From: Candidatus Tectomicrobia bacterium | GTDB taxonomy: Bacteria; UBA8248 | Direction of reading: 5' to 3' | Assembly: GCA_016192135.1 (NCBI GenBank) | Contig: JACPUR010000017.1 | Span: 1-64,000, forward strand | Length of the DNA: 64,000 nt | Part shown: piece after piece, positions 29,261-36,656 of the stretch | How positions within the stretch are numbered: the first letter of the stretch is position 1 | Layout: each line of letters starts with the position of its first letter | Translations under genes and position numbers: made by a program | Notes under the pieces: model-generated | The model's input: the letters and a program-made list of their open reading frames with translations, nothing else | What the model was told of the DNA's origin: nothing | Database searches by the model: none

Positions 29261-30418
29261 TCAGCCCGCCTCCTGGTAGAGCCGCCGCATCTCCGCCTCC
29301 CCCGCGAAGACGGGGTTGGTCTGGACGGAGCCGCTCTTGGCCGCCTCACGGGCCATCATTTCCAGGCCATCCTCCGACCAGCCGCAGTAGGCCCGGAAGG
29401 TGGAGGGGATGCCGATGTCCCGGCCCAGGGCGCTCACCTCCTCGATGGCGGCCTCGGCCGCGGCGGGGTCGCGCGGATCGGCGTCCTCCCCGGCCAGCAG
29501 GGGGGCCATCCGGGCGTACTTTTCGCGCATGGCGGGGAGGTTGAAGCGCATGACGGGCGGGAGAAGGATGGCGTTGATGGTCCCGTGGTGGCCGCCGAAG
29601 GCCATGAAGTAGGGATGGGTGAGGGCGTGGACGATGCCCAGGCCCGTGTTGGTGAAGGAGGCGCCCGCCAGGGTGGCGGCTAGGGCGAGGGCGTCGGCGG
29701 CCTCGGGATCGGCGGGGCTCTCGACGAACCGCCGGGCGTGCTTCCCGATGAGGCCGATGGCCTGCATGCACATGGCCTCGGTCCAGGGGCTCGACTTGGG
29801 CGAGCCGATGGACTCGATGGCGTGGGTCAGGGCGTCCATCAGGGCGCCCGCCGCGACCGGGCGGGGCAGCTTCGCGAGGAGGGAGGAGTCCACCACGGCC
29901 AGATCGGCATAGAGCATGTCGCTATGGATGCTGGCCTTCACCTGCCGCTCGGTGTCCGTGATGATGGAGGCCCGCGTCACCTCGCTCCCGGTGCCGGCCG
30001 TCGTGGGGACCGCGATGAAGAGGGGGACGCGCTTGGCCGGCTTGCTCACCCCGTAGTAGTCCGAGATATTCCCCCCGTTCGAGATGAGGGCCCCCATGGC
30101 CTTGGCCGTGTCCAGGGCGCTGCCGCCCCCCACGGCGACCATGCCCTGGCAGCCGTTCGACGCGTAGAACTCCCTGGCGCGAGGGATGCTCTCGTCCGAG
30201 GGGTTGGGCTCGGCCTTCTCGAAGAGGCAGCAGTCCACCCCCGCCTTCTTGAAGCCCGCCAGGACGGGCTCGAGAACGCCCGCCGCCGTCAGGCCCGGAT
30301 CGGTGAGGAGCATCGGCCGTTTCATGCCCAGGGCCCTGGCCTCCTCTCCGACGGAGACTGCCTCTCCCCGACCGAAGCGGACACGCGGCCCGCGCGAGAT
30401 CTGGAACGGCTGTACCAT
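29261..30418 (-). CDS. Iron-containing alcohol dehydrogenase
   Basis: A group III metal-dependent alcohol dehydrogenase, oxidising or reducing an alcohol/aldehyde pair with NAD(P). The nucleotide motif GGGSALDTAKAMGAL (97-111) and the metal-binding histidines in GIVHALTHPY and FGGHHGTINAI are present. The start is taken at ATG preceded by GGAGAGCCTC, giving 385 residues; another ATG lies 15 bases upstream. Substrate unknown; butanol, lactaldehyde or 1,3-propanediol types are all possible. Confidence 0.88.
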   Translation of the reverse strand: MVQPFQISRGPRVRFGRGEAVSVGEEARALGMKRPMLLTDPGLTAAGVLEPVLAGFKKAGVDCCLFEKAEPNPSDESIPRAREFYASNGCQGMVAVGGGSALDTAKAMGALISNGGNISDYYGVSKPAKRVPLFIAVPTTAGTGSEVTRASIITDTERQVKASIHSDMLYADLAVVDSSLLAKLPRPVAAGALMDALTHAIESIGSPKSSPWTEAMCMQAIGLIGKHARRFVESPADPEAADALALAATLAGASFTNTGLGIVHALTHPYFMAFGGHHGTINAILLPPVMRFNLPAMREKYARMAPLLAGEDADPRDPAAAEAAIEEVSALGRDIGIPSTFRAYCGWSEDGLEMMAREAAKSGSVQTNPVFAGEAEMRRLYQEAG

Positions 30419-30482
30419 GAGGCTCTCCTTCACAAGGATGAAGATAGTACCGCTGAGGGCGCGAGGCCCCCAATTCGCCCCC

Positions 30483-31103
30483 TCAAACCGCCTCGAATTT
30501 GGCTCGCAGCCGCATATGGTCGGCCTCGGTGTCGAGGTCGAGGAAGAGGTCCTCCTCTTCGACGGAGACGGCCGCGACGCGTTCCTCCCGCTCGAGCCGG
30601 CGCAGGATATGCCGCGCGCCCTCGTCCCCCTGGACCCCGGCGATCTCGTCCCGGAGGGAGGCCGAGAGCAGAACGGGGTTTCCCCGCCGGCCCTCGTGGT
30701 AGAGGGCCGCAGCCAGCGTCCCCGTGGGGGCGGAGGCGAAGGCGTCGATCAAGCGGTCCACCCAGCCCGCAGTGAGCAGGGGCTGATCCCCCAGGGCGAA
30801 GAGGAGCCCATGGGCGTCCGGCGAGGCCTGCGCCAGCCCCGCCCTCAGGCTCGTGCTCTGGCCCTGGGCGTAATCGGGGTTGTGGACAATGCGGAGGCGC
30901 AGGCCTTCCAGGGCGGCGGTCACGGCGAGGGCGTCGTGGCCGGTCACGGCGATGACCTCGGCCGCGCGGGAGTCCGCCAGGGCCAGGGCGGCGCGCCGGA
31001 CGACGGGCATCCCGCCGGCGGGGAGCAGGAGCTTGTTCCGCCCGAGACGCCGGGAAAGTCCCGCGGCGAGCAAAATGGCCGAAATTTGCGGGTCCCGCGG
31101 CAT
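30483..31103 (-). CDS. MocA-like molybdenum cofactor nucleotidyltransferase
   Basis: A 206-residue NTP transferase with ILLAAGLSRRLGRNKLLLP at the N-terminus, PDYAQGQSTSLRAGL and ALGDQPLLT, the pattern of MocA-type enzymes that attach CMP to molybdopterin. Members of this family serve molybdenum hydroxylases. An ATG 37 codons upstream is in frame, but that extension would cover the predicted promoter. The gene is divergent from an operon containing a molybdopterin oxidoreductase, although that family normally uses cofactor without the nucleotide. Confidence 0.8.
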   Translation of the reverse strand: MPRDPQISAILLAAGLSRRLGRNKLLLPAGGMPVVRRAALALADSRAAEVIAVTGHDALAVTAALEGLRLRIVHNPDYAQGQSTSLRAGLAQASPDAHGLLFALGDQPLLTAGWVDRLIDAFASAPTGTLAAALYHEGRRGNPVLLSASLRDEIAGVQGDEGARHILRRLEREERVAAVSVEEEDLFLDLDTEADHMRLRAKFEAV

Positions 31104-31146
31104 GGAGAGAGCTCCGGAATGGAGGGCAATAGGAGGAGCCGCTGCG

Positions 31147-31175
31147 AACGTACGGGATGCGAAGGAGGGTGTCAA
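31147..31175 (-). promoter_or_regulatory. Predicted promoter of the MocA-like gene and downstream run
   Basis: On the minus strand a perfect TTGACA (31175-31170) is followed after 17 bases by TACGTT (31152-31147). The predicted transcript starts near 31140, about 35 bases ahead of the MocA-like start. It stands back to back with the plus-strand promoter at 31192, the two -35 boxes being 16 bases apart. Confidence 0.5.
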
Positions 31176-31191
31176 TTTCGGGGCCGTTCCG

Positions 31192-31221
31192 TTGACAGGG
31201 CTCGGGAGAGGCACCTAAGAT
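31192..31221 (+). promoter_or_regulatory. Predicted promoter of the SDR/cyclase/molybdoenzyme operon
   Basis: A perfect TTGACA (31192-31197) is followed after 18 bases by TAAGAT (31216-31221, four of six consensus positions). The predicted transcript starts about 60 bases before the SDR gene. Only 16 bases separate its -35 box from that of the divergent promoter, so a single bound regulator could control both. Confidence 0.5.
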
Positions 31222-31288
31222 CGGTTCTTCGGCGCGAGGTTTCCTTCCCTCCTTCCGGCCCACCGGGCCGCCACCCGAAGAATGAGCC

Positions 31289-32038
31289 ATGGCGAGGGAA
31301 TTCGAGGGCCAGCTTGTCCTGATCACCGGCGGCGCCGGGGATATCGCGCGGGCCGCCGCCCGCCGGTTCGGGGAAGGGGGTGCCCGCCTCGTTCTGACCG
31401 ACACGGACGGGAGCGGCCTGGAGGCCGCCTGCGGAGAGCTGAGAGCGGCGGGGGCCGAGGCTGAGGGGCGGCTCCTGGACGTGACGGACGTCCGGGCGGT
31501 GGAGGAGGCCGTAGAGAGCCTCCGCGCCGCCCGGGGTGGCCTCGACGTGCTGGTCAGCTGCGCCGGGATCTACCGCCACCGGCTGGTGGTGGAGATGACC
31601 GGGGAGGAGTGGGACCGGACCCTCGGCGTGAACCTGAAGGGGGTGTTCGCGGCCTGCCGGGCGGCGGGGCGCGTGATGGTCTCCCAGGAGCGCGGGGGCG
31701 CCATCGTCAACCTGGCCTCGGTGTCGGCCCAGCGCGGGAGCGCCCTCCACGCGCACTACTGCGCCTCCAAGGCGGGCATCATCGGCTTCGGCCGCGCCCT
31801 GGCGCTCGAGCTGGCCCCCCGCGTGCGGGTGAACGCGGTCGCCCCTGGGATCATCGAGTCGCGGATGATCGCCGAGATGCTCCCCGTGCGGGGCGAGGAC
31901 TGGCGGCGCCAGATCCCGCTGGCCCGTTTCGGCCGGCCGGAGGACGTGGCGGAGGCCATCTGCTTCCTCGCGGGGAGCCGCGCCTCGTATATTAACGGCG
32001 CCGTGCTGAACGTGAACGGCGGCATGTGGATGGATTAA
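31289..32038 (+). CDS. Short-chain dehydrogenase/reductase, FabG-like
   Basis: A 249-residue classical SDR: cofactor loop TGGAGDIA (13-20), catalytic Ser144, Tyr157 and Lys161 (YCASK), the NLASVSAQRG strand and a C-terminal YINGAVLNVNGGMWMD. It uses NAD(P) on an alcohol or ketone. It is the first gene of a catabolic-looking operon. FabG activity in fatty acid synthesis is possible, since fabG is missing from the fab cluster at 41-47 kb, but the gene context argues for a separate substrate. Confidence 0.88.
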   Translation: MAREFEGQLVLITGGAGDIARAAARRFGEGGARLVLTDTDGSGLEAACGELRAAGAEAEGRLLDVTDVRAVEEAVESLRAARGGLDVLVSCAGIYRHRLVVEMTGEEWDRTLGVNLKGVFAACRAAGRVMVSQERGGAIVNLASVSAQRGSALHAHYCASKAGIIGFGRALALELAPRVRVNAVAPGIIESRMIAEMLPVRGEDWRRQIPLARFGRPEDVAEAICFLAGSRASYINGAVLNVNGGMWMD

Positions 32039-32060
32039 TCCGAGGGACAGGGAGAGCGAC

Positions 32061-32774
32061 ATGGCGTACAAAAATCACCAGATCGTGGACCTCACGCAGC
32101 CGATCTACGTCGGCATGCCCGTCTTCGTGGGCCATCCGGACACCTGGCGGTGGACCCACATGACCCACGAGGTCAGCGCCGCGAGCGGGCGCTTCAAGAG
32201 CGAGATGAGCTACTACTCCGGCATCGTCCAGGTGTGCGAGCACGGGCCCACCCACGTGGACTCCATCAGCCACCTCGACCCCTCCCCGAGCGCCCCCCAC
32301 ATCGACAAGATGCCCTTCGACTTCTTCTACTCCCGGGGCATCACCATCGACTTCGAGAACGTGGCCGACAACAGCTACATCAGCGCCGACGACATCAAGC
32401 GCCGTCTCGACAAGTACAAGCTCGAGATCAGGCCGGGCGACACGCTGCTCTACACCTACGGCCATTACAAGCGCCACTATCCGCGCCCCTCCTACACCAC
32501 GGCCTACGCCGGATGGACGCGGGAAGCCGCCGAGTACGTCTACGGCCAGTGCGGCTGCCTCAACGTGGGCACCGACGCCCCGAGCATGGACATGGCCCAG
32601 AGCCCCGAGTACCCCTGCCACCTCGTCTGCCGCGACCTGGGGCGCACCAATACCGAGAACCTGTGCAACGTCGAGGAGGTGGTGGGCAAGGAGTTCCTCT
32701 ACATCGGGCTGCCCCTGAAGATCCGGGACGGCTCGGGCTCTCCCATCCGCGCCATCGCCGTGCTGAACGCCTAA
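32061..32774 (+). CDS. Metal-dependent cyclase-family hydrolase (kynurenine formamidase-like)
   Basis: A 237-residue member of the cyclase family (the group that includes bacterial kynurenine formamidase and some isatin or lactone hydrolases). The metal-site motif is HGPTHVDSISH with His61, His65, Asp67 and His71; the N-terminal IVDLTQPIYVGMPVF is also typical. The Gly-Pro-Thr-His variant replaces the more common Gly-Thr-His. Substrate unknown. It lies 22 bases after the SDR gene. Confidence 0.85.
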   Translation: MAYKNHQIVDLTQPIYVGMPVFVGHPDTWRWTHMTHEVSAASGRFKSEMSYYSGIVQVCEHGPTHVDSISHLDPSPSAPHIDKMPFDFFYSRGITIDFENVADNSYISADDIKRRLDKYKLEIRPGDTLLYTYGHYKRHYPRPSYTTAYAGWTREAAEYVYGQCGCLNVGTDAPSMDMAQSPEYPCHLVCRDLGRTNTENLCNVEEVVGKEFLYIGLPLKIRDGSGSPIRAIAVLNA

Positions 32775-32811
32775 TGGACGCCGTCCCCTCCGGGTACAAG
32801 GGAGGGAGAAG

Positions 32812-33846
32812 ATGAAAGCGCTCGTGAAGACCGCCAAAGGCCCGGGCCGCATGGAGATCCTCGATATTGAGGAGCCCCGGACCGGCCCGGGCCAGGTGAA
32901 GGTGAAGGTTGTCCGCGCCGGCATCTGCGGAACGGACGTGCACATCGCCTCCGGGGAGTTCTTTCACTATCTGCCGCCGCTGGCCCTCGGGCACGAGTTC
33001 GCGGGCACGGTGGCCGAGGTGGGCGAGGGCGTCGAGGGCATCGCGGTGGGCGATCGGGTGACGGCCGAGCCCACCAAGTCGACCTGCGGCACGTGCCTCC
33101 ACTGCCGCTCGGGCGCCTACAACCGCTGCGACAAGCGCGACATCGCGGGGGTGGTGAGCCACGGGGCCTTCACGGACTACGTCGTCACGCGGGCGGCCTC
33201 CGTCCATAAGCTGCCCGATTCGGTGAGCTTCACGGCGGCCGCCCTCACGGAGCCCCTGGCGGTGTGCGTCCACGGGGTGACGGAGCAGTGCTCCCTCCGG
33301 GAGGGGGATCTCGTCCTGATCTGCGGACCGGGGCCAATCGGGCTCACCTGCCTCCAGGTGGCCCGCGCCTTCGGCGCCCGGGTCGTCGTCGCCGGCACCC
33401 TGGGCGATGTCCACCGCCTCTCCCTGGCCGAGCGCCTGGGGGCGGAGCGGACGGCGATGGTCGAGGGAGAGGCCCTGCGGGATTTCGTGGCCGATTCCAC
33501 CGAGGGCTGCGGGTTCGACATGGCCATCGAGGCGGCCGGGGCGCCCGCCGCCTTCCGGACCTGCCTCGAGTTCATCCGGAAGGGCGGGCAGATCCTGCAG
33601 ATCGGCATTCCGGGCCGGCCGGTCGAGGTCGTCATGGATCAGGTGGCCTGGAAGGAAGTGCGCATCGTCGGCACCTTCGGCCAGAAGGACACGGCCTGGC
33701 GCACGGCGATCCGCCTGATGGCCGAGAAGCGGGTGGACATGGAGGCGCTTGTCTCCGATATTGTCCCTCTCAGCGAATGGGAGAGCGGTTTCCGCCTCGC
33801 CGGAGAGGGCGCGGGCGTGAAAGTACTGCTCGATCCGGAAAAGTAA
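32812..33846 (+). CDS. Zinc-dependent alcohol dehydrogenase (sorbitol/threonine dehydrogenase-like)
   Basis: A 344-residue medium-chain dehydrogenase with catalytic zinc ligands Cys39 (GICGTDVH) and His61-Glu62 (GHEFAGTV), four structural-zinc cysteines (92, 95, 98, 106) and the Rossmann motif CGPGPIGL. It oxidises a polyol, amino alcohol or hydroxy acid with NAD. It follows the cyclase gene by 37 bases with a GGGAGGGAGAAG ribosome site. Confidence 0.9.
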   Translation: MKALVKTAKGPGRMEILDIEEPRTGPGQVKVKVVRAGICGTDVHIASGEFFHYLPPLALGHEFAGTVAEVGEGVEGIAVGDRVTAEPTKSTCGTCLHCRSGAYNRCDKRDIAGVVSHGAFTDYVVTRAASVHKLPDSVSFTAAALTEPLAVCVHGVTEQCSLREGDLVLICGPGPIGLTCLQVARAFGARVVVAGTLGDVHRLSLAERLGAERTAMVEGEALRDFVADSTEGCGFDMAIEAAGAPAAFRTCLEFIRKGGQILQIGIPGRPVEVVMDQVAWKEVRIVGTFGQKDTAWRTAIRLMAEKRVDMEALVSDIVPLSEWESGFRLAGEGAGVKVLLDPEK

Positions 33847-33873
33847 GCCCGCCGAGACGAGGGAAGGAGAAGC

Positions 33874-34470
33874 ATGGCGCTGTTCTCCCGGAAGAAGGAA
33901 TTCCAGGACCGCTACGGCGAGCGTATTCCGCCGGGCCAGACGGTGACGGAAAAGTGGCCCGTCCTCCACCACGGGTCCGTCCCCCGGGTGGACCTCGCGA
34001 AGTGGGACTTCCGTGCCTTCGGGGAGGTGGAGGAGGAGCTGCGCTTCACTTACGAGCAGTTCACCGCGCTCCCCATGGCCGAGGTGCGGTGCGACATCCA
34101 CTGCGTCACCCACTGGAGCCGGATGGACAACGCCTTCTTCGGCGTCCCCTTCAAGGAATTTATGAAGCGGGTCCACCTCAGGCCCGCCGCCCGCTTCGTG
34201 ATCATCCACTGCGAGGGGGGCTACACGACCAACCTCCCTCTCGAGGCCTGCATGGACGACGGCGTCCTGTGGGCCTGGAAGCACGACGGCAAGGATCTCG
34301 CGCCCGAGCACGGCTGGCCGCTGCGCCTCGTCGTCCCCAAGCGCTACTTCTGGAAGAGCGCCAAGTGGGCGCGTGGGATCGAGTTCTCGGCCGTGGACAA
34401 GCCCGGCTTCTGGGAGCAGAACGGCTATCACAACAACGCGGATCCCTTCGCGGAGGAGCGGTACTGGTGA
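33874..34470 (+). CDS. Sulfite-oxidase-like molybdopterin oxidoreductase, cytoplasmic
   Basis: A 198-residue protein of the sulfite oxidase/MsrP molybdopterin domain family. RCDIHCVTHWSRMDNAFFGV includes Cys77, the expected molybdenum ligand, and YTTNLPLEACMDDGVLWAW and GWPLRLVVPKRYFWKSAKW form the rest of the cofactor pocket. No twin-arginine or Sec signal, dimerisation domain or haem domain is present, unlike periplasmic MsrP. Electron partner unknown; the flavin reductase encoded next is a candidate. Confidence 0.88.
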   Translation: MALFSRKKEFQDRYGERIPPGQTVTEKWPVLHHGSVPRVDLAKWDFRAFGEVEEELRFTYEQFTALPMAEVRCDIHCVTHWSRMDNAFFGVPFKEFMKRVHLRPAARFVIIHCEGGYTTNLPLEACMDDGVLWAWKHDGKDLAPEHGWPLRLVVPKRYFWKSAKWARGIEFSAVDKPGFWEQNGYHNNADPFAEERYW

Positions 34471-34522
34471 ACGCCGCCCGCCTCCGCCCGGGAGACCGCC
34501 CGTCAGCCGAAGGGGCTGCCTG

Positions 34523-35029
34523 ATGGGGATCGATCCCAAGCTCTTCCGCTCGGCCCTGGGCCGCTTCGCCACCGGGGTCACGGTGGTGACGGTCAAGAAC
34601 GGCTCCGCCTGCCGGGGCATGACGGCCAACGCCTTCTCCTCCGTCTCGCTCGACCCGCCCCTCGTGCTCGTGTGCGTGGATCAGCGCGCGGTGAGCCTGG
34701 ATCTCATCCGGCGCGCCCGGTGCTTCGCGATCAATTTCCTGGCCGAGGAGCAGAAAAAGCTGTCGGACTGGTTCGCGGGCAAGGGTAAGGATGTGCCCGA
34801 TCAATTCGCCGAGATCCCCAACGAAATCGGCGAGAACGGCTCCCCCGTCCTCGGGGGCCACATCGGGGCACTGGAGTGCGACCTCCACGAGGAGCACAAG
34901 GGGGGGGACCACGCCATCTTCGTCGGCCGGGTGACGCGCGTCCTCCTGCCCGAGGAGGTCCGCGCCCCCCTCCTTTTCTATGCCAGCGCCTACCGCAAGA
35001 TGAACATGGGGGCCACCTTTGACGCCTAG
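34523..35029 (+). CDS. Flavin reductase-like FMN-binding protein
   Basis: A 168-residue flavin reductase (HpaC-like split barrel): FRSALGRFATGVTVVTVKN, GMTANAFSSVSLDPPLVLVC and a C-terminal HAIFVGRVTRVLL. Such proteins use NAD(P)H to supply reduced FMN or FAD to a monooxygenase. No monooxygenase lies nearby, so delivery of electrons to the adjacent molybdoenzyme or to an enzyme encoded elsewhere are both open. The start is the ATG after AGGGGCTGCCTG. Confidence 0.88.
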   Translation: MGIDPKLFRSALGRFATGVTVVTVKNGSACRGMTANAFSSVSLDPPLVLVCVDQRAVSLDLIRRARCFAINFLAEEQKKLSDWFAGKGKDVPDQFAEIPNEIGENGSPVLGGHIGALECDLHEEHKGGDHAIFVGRVTRVLLPEEVRAPLLFYASAYRKMNMGATFDA

Positions 35030-35053
35030 CGCCGCCCCCGCCGGAGGCGGGAG

Positions 35054-35839
35054 GTGACCCGCCCGGCCTCCGCCGAGGGCCGCTTCCGCGCCGTCGCCTT
35101 CGACCTGTTCGACACCCTGGTGGACTTCGACCCGCAGCGCATCCCCGAGGTGATCATCGACGGGAGGCGGGAGCGCACCACCTCCCGCGCCGCCTATGAC
35201 GCCCTCTTCGAGGCGGGCTACCACCTGCCGAACTACCCCGCCTTCCATCTCCTCTGGCTCGACACTTCCCGGGAGCTCTGGGAGGAGCGCAACCGCAGCC
35301 CCGAGTACCTGGAGGTTTCCTCCACGGAGCGCTTCCGGCGCCTGCTCGACCGGCTCGTGTCCATCCCGGGCCCCAAGAAGGAGGAGGCGGCGGCGCTCGC
35401 CAGGGACACCCACATGGAGGCCATTATCGGGTCGGCCGGCTTCCCTGCCGCCCGCTTCGCCATGCTCGACCGCATCCGGGAGGCGGGGCTCCGGATGGGG
35501 GTGATCTCCAACTTCGATCACACCCCTGCGGCGCACCGGCTCCTGGAGCGGCGCGGGCTCTCGGGCTACCTGGACGTGGTCGTGGTTTCGGAGGAGGAAG
35601 GTTTCCGCAAGCCGGCGCCCCGGCTCTTCCTCAAGGCGGCCGGGGGCTTGGGCGCGGTGCCTGGGGAGGCCCTCTTCGTCGGGGACGACTTCGAGGCGGA
35701 CGTGAGGGGGGCCCAGGCGGCGGGGATGCCCTGCGCCTGGCTCAACCGCCGGGGAGAGGCGTCTCCCGAGGGCGCCGCCCCTCCCGATTTCGAGATCCGA
35801 AAGGTCGAAGAAACCCTCCGGCTCCTCTCCCTCGCCTAG
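35054..35839 (+). CDS. HAD-superfamily hydrolase
   Basis: A 261-residue HAD phosphatase-like protein. Motif I is AFDLFDTLVDFDP with nucleophile Asp17; motif II is GVISNFDHTPAA; Lys of motif III lies in FRKPAPRLF; motif IV is FVGDDFEADVRGA. The helical cap is inserted after motif I. It probably hydrolyses a phosphate ester; the L-2-haloacid dehalogenase group has a similar layout. GTG start after GGCGGGAGGT. Confidence 0.85.
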   Translation: MTRPASAEGRFRAVAFDLFDTLVDFDPQRIPEVIIDGRRERTTSRAAYDALFEAGYHLPNYPAFHLLWLDTSRELWEERNRSPEYLEVSSTERFRRLLDRLVSIPGPKKEEAAALARDTHMEAIIGSAGFPAARFAMLDRIREAGLRMGVISNFDHTPAAHRLLERRGLSGYLDVVVVSEEEGFRKPAPRLFLKAAGGLGAVPGEALFVGDDFEADVRGAQAAGMPCAWLNRRGEASPEGAAPPDFEIRKVEETLRLLSLA

Positions 35840-35848
35840 GGCCGACGC

Positions 35849-36577
35849 TTGGCCATCTTCGCTTTTCAGCACACCGACGCGGAGCATCTTTCGCTGCTGG
35901 GCGGGGTCCTCATGCGGCGGCGGATCCCCGTCCGCTACTTCCCCCTTCACCGGGGCCATCCCCTTCCTTCTCCGGAGGAGCTGTGGCGTGAGGCGAGGGG
36001 CCTCGTGGTGCTGGGCGGCCCCATGGGGGTCCATGAGGCGGAGAAGCATCCTTGGCTAAGGCCCGAGATGGCGCTCCTCGGGGAGGCCCTGCGGCGGGAT
36101 TTTCCCGTCTATGGCCTCTGCCTGGGGAGCCAGCTCATGGCCGGAGCGCTCGGGGCGCGGGTGTATCCGGGCGGGGCCAAGAAGGAAATCGGCTGGTTTC
36201 CGGTCCAGCGGACGGGGGAGGGCGCCCGCGACCCCCTGCTGGCCGGTGAGGGGGACGAGTTCACCGCCTTCCAGTGGCACGGGGACACGTTCGATCTTCC
36301 GGCGGGCGCCGCGCACCTCGCCTCCTCGGAGCGCTATCCGCACCAGGCCTTCCGGTCCGGGCGGAGGGGCTACGCCTTCCAATTCCACCTCGAGGTGGCC
36401 CCGGAGGACATCCGCCGGTGGCTCCGGGCCTTCGCCGGGGACCTGGCCTCCGCCCGCTCGGACGCCGATCCTAATGAAATTCTCGCCCGGATGCCCGCCG
36501 CCATCGGGGAGCTGAACGCCCGGGCGGAGCGCCTGTTCCTCCGCTGGCTGGAGATGGCGGGGTACCCGCCGGCCTGA
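35849..36577 (+). CDS. Class I glutamine amidotransferase-like protein
   Basis: A 242-residue GATase1 domain with catalytic Cys91 (YGLCLGSQLMAG), His180 and Glu182 (FQFHLEV) and the GGPMGVHEA turn. Stand-alone members hydrolyse glutamine or gamma-glutamyl compounds, or were annotated as GMP synthase homologues; the ATP-pyrophosphatase domain of GMP synthase is absent. It uses a TTG start 9 bases after the HAD gene, with only a weak ribosome site, so translation may depend on the upstream gene. Confidence 0.85.
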   Translation: MAIFAFQHTDAEHLSLLGGVLMRRRIPVRYFPLHRGHPLPSPEELWREARGLVVLGGPMGVHEAEKHPWLRPEMALLGEALRRDFPVYGLCLGSQLMAGALGARVYPGGAKKEIGWFPVQRTGEGARDPLLAGEGDEFTAFQWHGDTFDLPAGAAHLASSERYPHQAFRSGRRGYAFQFHLEVAPEDIRRWLRAFAGDLASARSDADPNEILARMPAAIGELNARAERLFLRWLEMAGYPPA

Positions 36578-36656
36578 AGAGCCCTTGCCCCCCGGCGGGC
36601 TCTTCTCTAAGATTCGGCGCCGGATGTTCCCCCCCTTTGCCAGGAGATTGGCGGCG

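Noticed and set aside
27352-29349. A 665-residue frame joining the purine permease to upstream sequence
   Set aside because: The first part is an out-of-frame reading of hpt. The ATG in the ATGA overlap gives the normal AzgA-like N-terminus.
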